Origin: Aurantimonadaceae bacterium
Lineage (GTDB): Bacteria > Pseudomonadota > Alphaproteobacteria > Rhizobiales > Rhizobiaceae
Reading direction: 5' to 3'
Assembly (NCBI GenBank): GCA_003232595.1
Contig: QIIJ01000205.1
Coordinates: 1-7,235, forward strand
DNA: 7,235 bases
A program made the translations under genes and the position numbers. Positions 1 to 6,369 of this stretch are shown in pieces. The notes below the pieces were generated by a model. It was not told the DNA's origin. It made no database searches and worked only from the letters and a program-made list of their open reading frames with translations. How positions within the stretch are numbered: the first letter of the stretch is position 1; each line of letters begins with the position of its first letter.

Positions 1-188
1 AGCAGGCACATCATCTGGCCTGGCTCAATTGTGAACGAGACGTTGTTCAATACCGGCATTGAACCAAAGCTGTGACAGATATCCTTAAGCACCAGCCGCG
101 ATGCGATAGACAGAACGCCAGCTGTATTCCGCCTTCCCCACTCCGGGCTGGTATCTGATAGTCGCGATGGCGTGTAGCTGCTGTCCAT
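1..188 (-). CDS. ABC transporter ATP-binding protein, N-terminal fragment (3' end outside window)
   Basis: Translating the minus strand from the ATG at 188-186 gives 62 codons that stay open to the window edge. Residues 34-58 (LKDICHSFGSMPVLNNVSF, then TIEPGQ) match the first beta-strands of an ABC ATPase: the 'LkdI..sFG...vLnnVsf.i.pGq' pattern that comes just before the Walker A P-loop, which lies beyond position 1. The protein would energise import or export at the inner membrane; the substrate cannot be told from this piece. There is an AGGA three bases before the ATG, a rather short spacing, so the start is not certain. The roughly 30 residues before the ABC core are longer than usual, and a GTG at the residue-33 valine would give a more conventional N-terminus. 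It follows scpB on the same strand after a 64-bp gap. The family is fairly sure, the specificity unknown. Confidence 0.8.
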   Translation of the reverse strand, partial: MDSSYTPSRLSDTSPEWGRRNTAGVLSIASRLVLKDICHSFGSMPVLNNVSFTIEPGQMMCL

Positions 189-252
189 CCATCCTATTTA
201 GCGAGAACTTGAATAATTGCCAGCAGGAATATTGTTGCATGGCTGCAAGGCG

Positions 253-969
253 TTAGCCACCAGTGGGTGGCAGCAGGCCAAGATCCTCAATATCTTCAAG
301 CGTAAACGGGTCTTCTTCTTCCGTCAGGTCTTCACAATCATCAGGCATTGGCACCGTGAAATTTGCAGGTAGTTGTGATTGCAGCAATCCAGCCCCCTTC
401 AACTCGTCCAGTCCTGGCAAATCCCTTAGTTCCGCAAGCCCGAAATGATCGAGAAATTGATCGGTTGAGCCATAGGTGACAGGGCGGCCCGGTGCGCGCC
501 GTCTTCCCCTCATGCGTATCCAGCCGGTTTCAAGCAGGACATCAAGTGTGCCCTTTGAAGTCACCACTCCGCGGATTTCTTCAATTTCAGCGCGGGTTAC
601 CGGTTGATGATAGGCGATGATTGCAAGCACTTCCAATGCTGCGCGCGAAAGTTTTCGTTGCTGTATCGCTTCCTTCTGCAACAGAAATGCAAGATCGCCC
701 GCAGTTCGAAACGCCCAGTTATTGCCGGAGCGAACCAGATTGACACCGCGACCTGAATAGAATTTCTCAAGCTCGCCCAAAACCGCATCAAGATCCACAT
801 CATCAGGCAAACGCTCGCCCAAAGCTTTTTCTGATACTGGTTCACTGGACGCAAAAACCATCGCTTCGACCATCCTTACGTGTTTTACCAGCGTTAAATG
901 ATCATTGCTGTCATCATCAGAAACAAGATGAGGAAACGGCACAACCTCTGCATTGTTGGTATCAACCAT
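253..969 (-). CDS. scpB: Segregation and condensation protein B
   Basis: ScpB dimerises and binds the kleisin ScpA to form the regulatory part of the SMC-ScpAB complex, which compacts and segregates the chromosome in the cytoplasm. The 238-residue product has the two winged-helix domains of the family: the first at about residues 31-98 (VEAMVFASSEPVS, then the GVNLVRSGNNWAFRT region) and the second at about 105-175. The most conserved stretches are LSRAALEVLAIIAYHQPVTR (107-126), followed by EIEEIRG, and GRPVTYGSTDQFLDHFGL (161-178). A strongly acidic tail (about 209-230) fits the variable C-terminus of alphaproteobacterial ScpB. The start is supported by GGAG nine bases upstream, inside the end of scpA; the scpA stop and this ATG are only two bases apart, so translation is probably coupled. 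The N-terminal 25 residues are non-conserved, leaving a small chance that an internal ATG is used. Confidence 0.95.
   Translation of the reverse strand: MVDTNNAEVVPFPHLVSDDDSNDHLTLVKHVRMVEAMVFASSEPVSEKALGERLPDDVDLDAVLGELEKFYSGRGVNLVRSGNNWAFRTAGDLAFLLQKEAIQQRKLSRAALEVLAIIAYHQPVTRAEIEEIRGVVTSKGTLDVLLETGWIRMRGRRRAPGRPVTYGSTDQFLDHFGLAELRDLPGLDELKGAGLLQSQLPANFTVPMPDDCEDLTEEEDPFTLEDIEDLGLLPPTGG
256..271. repeat. Short inverted repeat at the 3' end of scpB
   Basis: GCCACC (256-261) and GGTGGC (266-271) form a perfect six-base stem with a four-base loop, covering the last codons of scpB (PPTGG). No T-run follows on the minus strand, so it is not a standard intrinsic terminator, but the RNA hairpin could slow decay or mark the operon end before the separate ABC transporter gene. 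Confidence 0.35.
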
Positions 970-971
970 AA

Positions 972-1835
972 TTATTGTACTCCAACGGTGGTTTGCGGCA
1001 CAGCGCGAGGGACAGTACTGCGCACATAAAGCGGGGCGAATATGGCGCTTTGCTGAACTTCGAGTTTGCCTTCGCGCACCAGTTCCAGACTGGCGGCAAA
1101 ACTGCTGGCCAATACGCTGGTCCGCATTTCAGGTTCAACAAGATATTCCACCAGAAACGAATTTAGCGGTGCCCAGTCAGAAATATTGCCGATCAGCCGC
1201 GTCAAAATAATACGTGCATCCTGCAATGACCAGACGGAACGCCTGGCAATATGGACAAAACTCACTGATTGACGCTGACGTTCCGCCGCATAGGCAGTCA
1301 AAAGATCATAAAGTGTTGCAGAAAATTCGCTGCGCTTCTGGACAATAATCGGTTCCGGCATACCGCGGGCAAACACATCGCGGGTCAGGCGATCACGGTT
1401 GACCAGTTGACTGGCCGCCTCGCGCATGGCCTCAAGCCGTTTCAACCGAAATGCCAGTTGGGCTGCAAGTTCTTCTCCAGTTGGTTCATCATCACCTTCC
1501 GGTTCCGGCAACAGTAATTTGGACTTGAGAAATGCGAGCCATGCCGCCATCACCAGATAGTCTGCCGCCAATTCCAGCCGTAAGCGGCGAACTTCTTCGA
1601 TAAACCCCAGATATTGCTCGGCCAGATGCAGAATTGATATTTTCGCCAGATCAACCTTCTGCGTGCGTGCCAACGACAGGAGCAGGTCCAGCGGGCCTTC
1701 AAATCCATCCACATCAATGGTGAATTCAGGGTCTGCAATCGCCCTGTCTACCGGTGCAGTCGCGCTCCACAGATCATCCTGAATGTCCGCGACCGGTTGG
1801 CCAGAGCCTGTCATTTTTTCGTCTTTATCTGCCAT
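972..1835 (-). CDS. scpA: Segregation and condensation protein A (kleisin)
   Basis: ScpA is the kleisin that bridges the heads of the SMC dimer and recruits ScpB; the complex organises newly replicated DNA. The 287-residue product carries the family signature FEGPLDLLLSLARTQKVDL (45-63), the helix ADYLVMAAWLAFLKSKLLLP (91-110) and a C-terminal winged helix around 242-271 (LASSFAASLELVREGKLEV, then Q..AIFAPLYV) that contacts the SMC head. The first 35 or so residues are a variable extension, common in alphaproteobacteria. It begins nine bases after the nagZ stop and ends two bases before scpB, so the three genes form one transcription unit. No strong Shine-Dalgarno sequence precedes the ATG (ACGG is the closest), which suggests coupling to nagZ translation. 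Confidence 0.95.
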   Translation of the reverse strand: MADKDEKMTGSGQPVADIQDDLWSATAPVDRAIADPEFTIDVDGFEGPLDLLLSLARTQKVDLAKISILHLAEQYLGFIEEVRRLRLELAADYLVMAAWLAFLKSKLLLPEPEGDDEPTGEELAAQLAFRLKRLEAMREAASQLVNRDRLTRDVFARGMPEPIIVQKRSEFSATLYDLLTAYAAERQRQSVSFVHIARRSVWSLQDARIILTRLIGNISDWAPLNSFLVEYLVEPEMRTSVLASSFAASLELVREGKLEVQQSAIFAPLYVRSTVPRAVPQTTVGVQ

Positions 1836-1844
1836 TGTACCGTG

Positions 1845-2858
1845 TCAAACCGTCGCCAGAAGCGCTTCAAATTCTTCGCGAAGCGTCTTTTCATCGCTTG
1901 CATCAGATATTCCCGCACCTGTCATTGCCTGTTTTGCCCGTTCAAGTGTTTTGCCTGTCAATTCAGGTGAATTAGCGGCAACCAGTTGCATTTCCTGCAT
2001 TTTCCCATTGCAATGAAGCACAATTTCACAGCCTGCTGCAAAGATTGCCTTCGATCTGTCTCCGCAATCCCCAGATAGTGCCTGCATTGAGATATCGTCA
2101 CTCATCAAAAGCCCGTCGAAGCCAATTTCCCTGCGGATGATTTCAGAAATCAACGTGCTGGATGTGGTCGCTGGTGATTCGGGATCGATTGCAGAATAGA
2201 TGATATGGGCAGTCATGGCCATATGGACATCGGCCAGCGCCTTAAACGGCACAAAATCATTGACCTCCAATTCCGAGTATGAAGCATCGACCACCGGTAA
2301 TTCCAGATGGCTGTCAGTCCTTGAGCGCCCCTGCCCCGGCATATGCTTGATTACCGGCATCACCCCTCCGGCAATCAATCCGTCGCAAGCGGCCCGGCCA
2401 AGTTGTGCAACCATATGAGGGTCATTGCCGAAAGAGCGGTCTCCGATCGCATCATGAGCCCCTGGCGTGATAACATCCAGCACCGGCAGGCAATCAACCG
2501 TCACGCCGAGTTTCAGCAGATCAAAAGCGTGCAATCGTGACAACAGCCATGATGCGCGAATTCCGGCCTCCTCGCCGGACTGATAAATCGTGCCAATTTT
2601 TTTGGCAGCGGGGTATTTTGCCCAATGTGGCGGTTTGAGCCGCTGAACCCGCCCGCCTTCCTGGTCAATCAGTATCGGTGCAGCATCATCACCCACCGCA
2701 TCACGAAATGATGCGCACAGGTCGTGAACCTGAGAGGGATTATCAATATTTCGGGCAAACAGGATAAACCCCCACGGACATTCGTCGCGAAAAAAGATAA
2801 TTTCATCCGCAGACAATACGTGTCCAAGGCATCCGGCAGTAAAAGACTTTGCACCCAT
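1845..2858 (-). CDS. nagZ: Beta-N-acetylhexosaminidase, glycoside hydrolase family 3
   Basis: NagZ removes N-acetylglucosamine from GlcNAc-anhydromuropeptides in the cytoplasm during peptidoglycan recycling; its products can influence beta-lactamase induction in bacteria that have AmpR. From the ATG at 2858 the product is 337 residues, the normal family length. Visible motifs are WGFILFARNI (29-38), LIDQEGGRVQRL (63-74), the KH..G.G.....DSH block (KHMPGQGRSRTDSH, 171-184) whose Asp-His pair acts as the acid/base in NagZ enzymes, and LLMSDDISMQAL (250-261) with the nucleophile, by family analogy Asp254. An in-frame start at 2921 would add 21 residues without family resemblance, so MGAKSFTAGC is preferred. 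Upstream there is a TATACT box but no Shine-Dalgarno sequence, so the transcript may be nearly leaderless. nagZ heads the nagZ-scpA-scpB operon, an order recurrent in alphaproteobacteria. Confidence 0.95.
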   Translation of the reverse strand: MGAKSFTAGCLGHVLSADEIIFFRDECPWGFILFARNIDNPSQVHDLCASFRDAVGDDAAPILIDQEGGRVQRLKPPHWAKYPAAKKIGTIYQSGEEAGIRASWLLSRLHAFDLLKLGVTVDCLPVLDVITPGAHDAIGDRSFGNDPHMVAQLGRAACDGLIAGGVMPVIKHMPGQGRSRTDSHLELPVVDASYSELEVNDFVPFKALADVHMAMTAHIIYSAIDPESPATTSSTLISEIIRREIGFDGLLMSDDISMQALSGDCGDRSKAIFAAGCEIVLHCNGKMQEMQLVAANSPELTGKTLERAKQAMTGAGISDASDEKTLREEFEALLATV

Positions 2859-2863
2859 GATTC

Positions 2864-2869
2864 GGGAAG
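2864..2869 (-). promoter_or_regulatory. Possible -10 box for the nagZ-scpA-scpB operon
   Basis: On the minus strand TATACT (five of six to the TATAAT consensus) ends nine bases before the chosen nagZ ATG. If used, transcription would start two to three bases before the ATG, giving a leaderless or nearly leaderless message; this agrees with the absence of a Shine-Dalgarno sequence there. No good -35 hexamer is seen at 16-18 bases, so the call is weak. Confidence 0.25.
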
Positions 2870-2904
2870 TATAGCGTTTTTTAAATGGATATTCCGCATT
2901 GATT

Positions 2905-2928
2905 TCCGGCGAAATACACAAGGCCGGA
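2905..2928. repeat. Inverted repeat between the GNAT-like gene and nagZ
   Basis: TCCGGC (2905-2910) and GCCGGA (2923-2928) are perfect complements separated by 12 bases. The stem is GC-rich but short. It lies 36 bases after the stop of the upstream minus-strand gene and is not followed by a T-run on the minus strand, so it is not a classic intrinsic terminator. It may be a weak terminator or a protein site, or chance. Confidence 0.3.
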
Positions 2929-2963
2929 TTTCCAAATTCAAACTGTGTTCATATCTTAAATGG

Positions 2964-3704
2964 TCACGCCACTTTCCTTTTCAGTTCTTTTGCAGCCCCT
3001 GGAAGTTGCAATCTGCTATTCAAGGTAAGCTTCATCAGGTGCTCAATGTCTTCTTTGCTGACCCACGCAATCCAACCCTCAATTTCGGTGCCATCTTCAA
3101 CAAGCGGTGAATGGATGCTTCCTGGCTCCGTATGCAAAAAATTTGCCCTTGCTGCCAGACCCTTGCAGATTGTTTCTGTCCTGATGACAGCAAATATATA
3201 ATCGGGCGACCACTTCAGCAGACTCATCGCCATGGTGAGGCGAAACAGCGGAGTTGTCAGGTTTTTGCCCCGAATTCCTTTGTCTCCGCCCTTCATCCAA
3301 AATTCACCGGCGTAGCAAACTGTGCCATTTATTGATTTTGCGCCGGGGCCTGGATTGTATCGCAACTGATCATGATCGAACACATCTGAAATGTAGTCAC
3401 CAATTTTGTAGTCCAGGTGACATGCAAGTGATTGACCATCCAAATCAATAGTCCGGATTGCCTGGGTGTGAATTATTTCACCTCCAGGGCTTCGGCCAAT
3501 AATCCAGAATGCGCGATCCCGACGGGAGTTTATGGCCTCTGGTGTAAACCTTGGCCCAATGGGTCCCCGTTCAGGCTGATCTTTCAAAGCATTTTCGTAG
3601 GCCACAAAATCTGATCCCGATTCAATGATAACTCCCATTGAATGCAGGTACTCCGTCAAAGTGAAAACAACCGGTGATGAGACCGTCAGGTTCTGAATTG
3701 TCAT
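2964..3704 (-). CDS. Uncharacterised protein with GNAT-acetyltransferase-like features
   Basis: I do not recognise a named family. From the ATG at 3704 the product is 246 residues, apparently soluble, with no signal peptide or membrane segment. The middle reads like a GNAT-type fold: alternating strands in AFWIIGRSPGGEIIHTQAIRTI (65-86), a strand at CYAGEFWMKG (130-139), then GIRGKNLTTPLFRLTMAMSL (143-162), which resembles the acetyl-CoA pyrophosphate-binding loop and following helix (R/Q-x-x-G-x-G/A), and finally WSPDYIFAVI (165-174) and GLAARANFLHTEPGS (182-196), like the late strands where a GNAT positions its acceptor. The match is by eye, so acetyl-CoA binding is an inference. AAGGGG six bases before this ATG selects it over an in-frame TTG/ATG pair at 3728/3725, which lack a Shine-Dalgarno sequence. 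It follows the LysR-HTH regulator on the same strand after 86 bp, so it may be co-transcribed and functionally tied to it. Confidence 0.75.
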   Translation of the reverse strand: MTIQNLTVSSPVVFTLTEYLHSMGVIIESGSDFVAYENALKDQPERGPIGPRFTPEAINSRRDRAFWIIGRSPGGEIIHTQAIRTIDLDGQSLACHLDYKIGDYISDVFDHDQLRYNPGPGAKSINGTVCYAGEFWMKGGDKGIRGKNLTTPLFRLTMAMSLLKWSPDYIFAVIRTETICKGLAARANFLHTEPGSIHSPLVEDGTEIEGWIAWVSKEDIEHLMKLTLNSRLQLPGAAKELKRKVA

Positions 3705-3710
3705 GATATT

Positions 3711-3716
3711 CCCCTT
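3711..3716 (-). promoter_or_regulatory. Ribosome binding site fixing the start of the GNAT-like gene
   Basis: AAGGGG on the minus strand lies six bases before the ATG at 3704. The two alternative upstream starts (TTG 3728, ATG 3725) are preceded by CTCCTTG, which cannot act as a Shine-Dalgarno sequence, so this site decides the start. Confidence 0.6.
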
Positions 3717-3790
3717 GCCTGGCATCAATACAAGGAGTGTAAACGACTTTTGGACTCAATTTAAAGGTTACCTAGGGGTATTTATCCAAT

Positions 3791-4687
3791 TTATTCGGGA
3801 ATAATGTTTGTTAATTCGCGATATTCTTCCATGATACTGGCTGACATTGGAATGGAATGCTCCAAATTCCTGTTCTCAATATCGATATCATTGGTCAGAT
3901 CAGTCAAAACAATAAGCGCTTGTTCACCATCCGGGAACGATCCTCCAAACAACAGCCGCTGATATGTAGCAGAATAAAGAGTGCCTTCACTTTCCCTCGG
4001 GCTGATCCTTTGAAGGTGATCAAGACGTACCCCACCGCCGTCAAAAACCTTTTGATATGTATCCGATATAGACTTGGCAAAATCAGCTCCAAATATCCTG
4101 TCTTTGACGAGATGCCCGACACTGCTTTTTGCTCTTCGCCAGCCAAACCAGAACGTATATACTGACTTTTCGCCGATTTCCACGCATTGCCATCCATTTC
4201 CGATTGGACGGTATACCAGAATAAACGGCCGTATTTCTTTGAATGCGCTGTTTTCAATTTCTCCGCGGGCAGAAGCCCAACACGCAAACCCCTGCTTCAG
4301 CAGATTTGTGCCGTCAGACCACAAACGACTCAAGTGGTGTTGCTGATGGTGAAACAGCTGACCATCATCATTTTCCCGTTTCACCAGTTCCAATCCGTTG
4401 ATATGATGGTTTTGGCCTTTGAGCCAGGCTTCGCCGCGCGCCAGAATAATTTCAGCTTCTTTCAGTGACTGTTTTCCAGCCTCAGTCAAACAATATTGCC
4501 GGTCAATGAGTTCAAACAACCGGGCGCCACGGGAATTTTCGAGAATATCTATGTGCCGACGGACAGTCTGTCTTGTACTGTTAAGCTGTCTGACGGCACG
4601 GGACAGATTGAGCGTTTCTGCCAGGGTCACAAAAGAACGCAACATTTCAAACAGAATATTCTTACTCGGCACATGAAGCATAGGCAC
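3791..4687 (-). CDS. LysR-type HTH regulator with a non-LysR, PAS-like C-terminal domain
   Basis: The N-terminus is a clear LysR-type winged helix-turn-helix: residues 13-71 (FEMLRSFVTLAETLNLSRAV..L....Q.VRRHIDILE...GARLFEL......LTEAG) carry the expected pattern, followed by the linker helix. The rest does not look like the two-lobed periplasmic-binding-protein-like effector domain of LysR regulators. Instead, residues 119-266 (RLWSDGTNLL..., GWQCVEIGEKSVYTFWFGW, then GADFAKSISDTYQKVFDGGG, YQRLLFGGSFPDGEQALIVL) resemble a single PAS-type sensor domain, perhaps of the alphaproteobacterial PAS_5 kind. It is a cytoplasmic DNA-binding protein, probably controlling itself and the divergent dddP; the signal is unknown. 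The first codon is GTG at 4687 with ATG two codons later at 4681. AGGGAG lies 4 and 10 bases from them respectively, so either could be used. The HTH is certain, the PAS assignment moderate. Confidence 0.85.
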   Translation of the reverse strand: MPMLHVPSKNILFEMLRSFVTLAETLNLSRAVRQLNSTRQTVRRHIDILENSRGARLFELIDRQYCLTEAGKQSLKEAEIILARGEAWLKGQNHHINGLELVKRENDDGQLFHHQQHHLSRLWSDGTNLLKQGFACWASARGEIENSAFKEIRPFILVYRPIGNGWQCVEIGEKSVYTFWFGWRRAKSSVGHLVKDRIFGADFAKSISDTYQKVFDGGGVRLDHLQRISPRESEGTLYSATYQRLLFGGSFPDGEQALIVLTDLTNDIDIENRNLEHSIPMSASIMEEYRELTNIIPE

Positions 4688-4768
4688 AGGGCTCCCTTTG
4701 TATTACAAGAAATTGCGGACACTACCGGAAACCATGCGACGCACTCGGCTCCGACTGATCTGATCCGG

Positions 4769-4786
4769 GTTATGGTAACATGGTTA
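4769..4786. promoter_or_regulatory. Candidate operator: alternating GTTA/TAAC half-sites
   Basis: The 18-bp stretch GTTATGGTAACATGGTTA contains GTTA, TAAC and GTTA in alternating orientation, each start seven bases from the last, giving two overlapping inverted repeats. It lies 82 bp upstream of the regulator start and about 150 bp upstream of dddP, a plausible recognition-site position for a LysR-type HTH. It does not match the classic T-N11-A form. The arms are only four bases, so chance is possible. Confidence 0.35.
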
Positions 4787-4893
4787 ATCTATTTGCCAAC
4801 AAGTTCTATAGATAATACAGCATAAAATTTACCCGGGACAGGTTTTGTGTGCGTTGCCACGGCGCATTTACGACAGCCTGGCCAGTAAACTGA

Positions 4894-4902
4894 TGCTAGA
4901 AT
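4894..4902 (+). promoter_or_regulatory. Possible extended -10 promoter element for dddP
   Basis: TGCTAGAAT is an extended -10 (TGn followed by TAGAAT, five of six to TATAAT). Transcription would begin near 4909, giving a leader of about 27 bases that contains the GGAG ribosome binding site. No clear -35 is seen 16-18 bases upstream, which fits an extended -10 or an activator-dependent promoter. A small dyad CAGT-aa-ACTG (4883-4892) overlaps the spacer. Confidence 0.4.
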
Positions 4903-4935
4903 CCATTTGTAACAATAATAACACCTGGAGATCAA

Positions 4936-6351
4936 ATGACTGGCACCACCAGTGGTCCGGCAAACGGAACTCGACTTTTTGGCCGCCACAGGCGAAAAAT
5001 TGCTCCGTTAAATATCCCTGAACATCCCGGTAAAAACGCCAGCCATGCAGAACTTGATGCATGGGCCCGGGCTAAAGCCGCAAACTTCAACCAGCACGTC
5101 ATCGGCTACGGTGCGCTGGCTGAAAATGAATGGAAGTCGGCCGGAATTGCAAAACCTGACCTTGCCGCCATGCGCCGATACAGGATTAATCGCATCCGCG
5201 AGCAACTGCGCAAACACGACCTTGCCGGCATATATCTTTATGACCCGCTGAATGTCCGTTATGCCACTGATACCACCAATATGCAGATCTGGACCATGCA
5301 CAACCCGGTCCGTGCCTGTTTTGTGCCGACTGAAGGGCCGGTAGTCCTCTATGACTTCCACAATTGTGAACATATTTCTGTTCATTCAGAAGTCGTTGAC
5401 GAAGTACATCCTGGAATTGGCTGGTTCTATTTTGAAGCTGGTGACCGGGTGGAAGAGCTTGCAGAAAAGTGGGCAAAAGTGACGGCCAGTCTGGTCCATC
5501 AATACGGCGGCGGCAACAAAAGGTTGGCATTTGACCAGATTGATCCTCACGGAATCCCCCATTTAAGCCGGCAAGGCATTGATGTCATCTACGGCGAAGA
5601 AGTGATGGAGGAAGCGCGCAAGATCAAATCACCCGATGAAATCCTGTGCATGCGCCGGGCGATCATCTCCTGTGAAGCCGCCATGCACCAGATGGAAAAA
5701 GCGCTCAGACCCGGCATGAGCGAAAACGACCTGTGGGCAATATTGCATGCAGAAAATATCCGCCGTGGCGGCGAGTGGATTGAGACCCGCCTGCTCTCCT
5801 CGGGCCCGCGCACCAATCCGTGGTTTCAGGAAAGTTCCGCGCGCATCATTGAAGATGGCGATCTGGTTTCCTTCGATACCGACCTTATCGGTGCCTATGG
5901 TTTTTGCTGTGACATATCCCGCACCTGGCTTGCAGGTGACGGCATGCCAACCAACGAACAGCGCTCCCTCTATCAACTGGCAATTGAACAAATCAACTTT
6001 AACCGTGAAATGCTGGGCCCGGGAGTTGGTTTCAAGGAGCTTTCACACAAGGGCAAAAGCCTGCCGGATGAATATCTGGCCAACCGATATTCAGTGCTGT
6101 TTCACGGGGTCGGCCTGTGCGATGAATATCCCGCTATTCGTTATCCATCAGACTGGGAAAGCGTTGGCTATGAGGGGCAGTTGGAACCCGGCATGGTGGT
6201 CTGCGTTGAAAGCTATGTCGGACGCCATGGCGGTCACGAAGGCGTCAAGCTTGAAGATCAGATTTTGATCACAGAGGACGGACATGAACAGTTATCCGCC
6301 TATCCACTTGATGATCGCCTGCTGGGAAAGGCACAGGCTACAGGCCATTAA
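4936..6351 (+). CDS. dddP: Dimethylsulfoniopropionate (DMSP) lyase DddP, M24-peptidase fold
   Basis: DddP cleaves DMSP, an osmolyte of marine algae, to dimethyl sulfide and acrylate; it is a cytoplasmic homodimer built on the M24 (creatinase/aminopeptidase P) fold with a two-metal centre. The 471-residue product has an N-terminal creatinase-like domain (about 75-225) and a C-terminal pita-bread domain (about 235-460). The six metal ligands are Asp314 and Asp316 (FDTDL), Asp326 (CCDISRTW), His390 (FHGVGLCDEYP), Glu425 (VVCVESYVG) and Glu440 (VKLEDQ). Compared from memory with the Ruegeria lacuscaerulensis enzyme (D295, D297, D307, H371, E406, E421) the offset is a constant 19, and the proposed catalytic Tyr366 and Asp377 become Tyr385 and Asp396, both present. 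That pattern, notably GVGLCDEYP, separates it from true prolidases. GGAG five bases before the ATG supports the start. It is divergent from the LysR-HTH regulator and convergent with the DUF1801 gene, 18 bp away. Confidence 0.93.
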   Translation: MTGTTSGPANGTRLFGRHRRKIAPLNIPEHPGKNASHAELDAWARAKAANFNQHVIGYGALAENEWKSAGIAKPDLAAMRRYRINRIREQLRKHDLAGIYLYDPLNVRYATDTTNMQIWTMHNPVRACFVPTEGPVVLYDFHNCEHISVHSEVVDEVHPGIGWFYFEAGDRVEELAEKWAKVTASLVHQYGGGNKRLAFDQIDPHGIPHLSRQGIDVIYGEEVMEEARKIKSPDEILCMRRAIISCEAAMHQMEKALRPGMSENDLWAILHAENIRRGGEWIETRLLSSGPRTNPWFQESSARIIEDGDLVSFDTDLIGAYGFCCDISRTWLAGDGMPTNEQRSLYQLAIEQINFNREMLGPGVGFKELSHKGKSLPDEYLANRYSVLFHGVGLCDEYPAIRYPSDWESVGYEGQLEPGMVVCVESYVGRHGGHEGVKLEDQILITEDGHEQLSAYPLDDRLLGKAQATGH

Positions 6352-6369
6352 CAGGACTGGAATATTGAG

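Larger units (their letters stand above)
4688..4935. promoter_or_regulatory. Divergent promoter region between the LysR-HTH regulator and dddP
   Basis: This 248-bp stretch has no convincing gene. It must hold the promoters of both divergent genes, the typical arrangement in which a LysR regulator controls itself and its target. Toward dddP there is an extended -10 and a good ribosome binding site (GGAG at 4927-4930, five bases before the ATG). Toward the regulator, TGTAAT near 4710 on the minus strand is the best -10 candidate but lacks a -35. Dyads seen are the GTTA/TAAC cluster (4769-4786), TCTATAGA (4805-4812) and CAGT-aa-ACTG (4883-4892). Confidence 0.6.

Noticed and set aside
2859..2921. 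Longer NagZ start at 2921 (21 extra residues)
   Set aside because: The extra residues show no family similarity and MGAKSFTAGC at 2858 matches the usual NagZ N-terminus; no Shine-Dalgarno sequence supports the upstream codon.
2964..3704. LuxI-type autoinducer synthase
   Set aside because: The GNAT-like look is shared, but I do not see the conserved LuxI residue pattern in the N-terminal half, and the neighbour is not a LuxR regulator.
3767..3780. TACC-TAGG-GGTA dyad just after the regulator as a terminator
   Set aside because: The arms are only four bases and no T-run follows in the minus direction; it is too weak to call.
4496..4825. Plus-strand open frame across the regulator start and intergenic region
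   Set aside because: It overlaps the conserved LysR HTH in antisense, has biased, unrecognisable composition and no supporting ribosome binding site.
5008..5385. Long open frames opposite dddP and opposite scpA/nagZ
   Set aside because: They lie wholly within genes with strong family motifs, have no recognisable domains and no ribosome binding sites; they are antisense shadows.
4936..6351. Xaa-Pro aminopeptidase / prolidase / creatinase for the plus-strand gene
   Set aside because: The fold is shared, but the FDTDL, GVGLCDEYP and VESYVG motifs and the conserved spacing fit DddP better than a peptidase.
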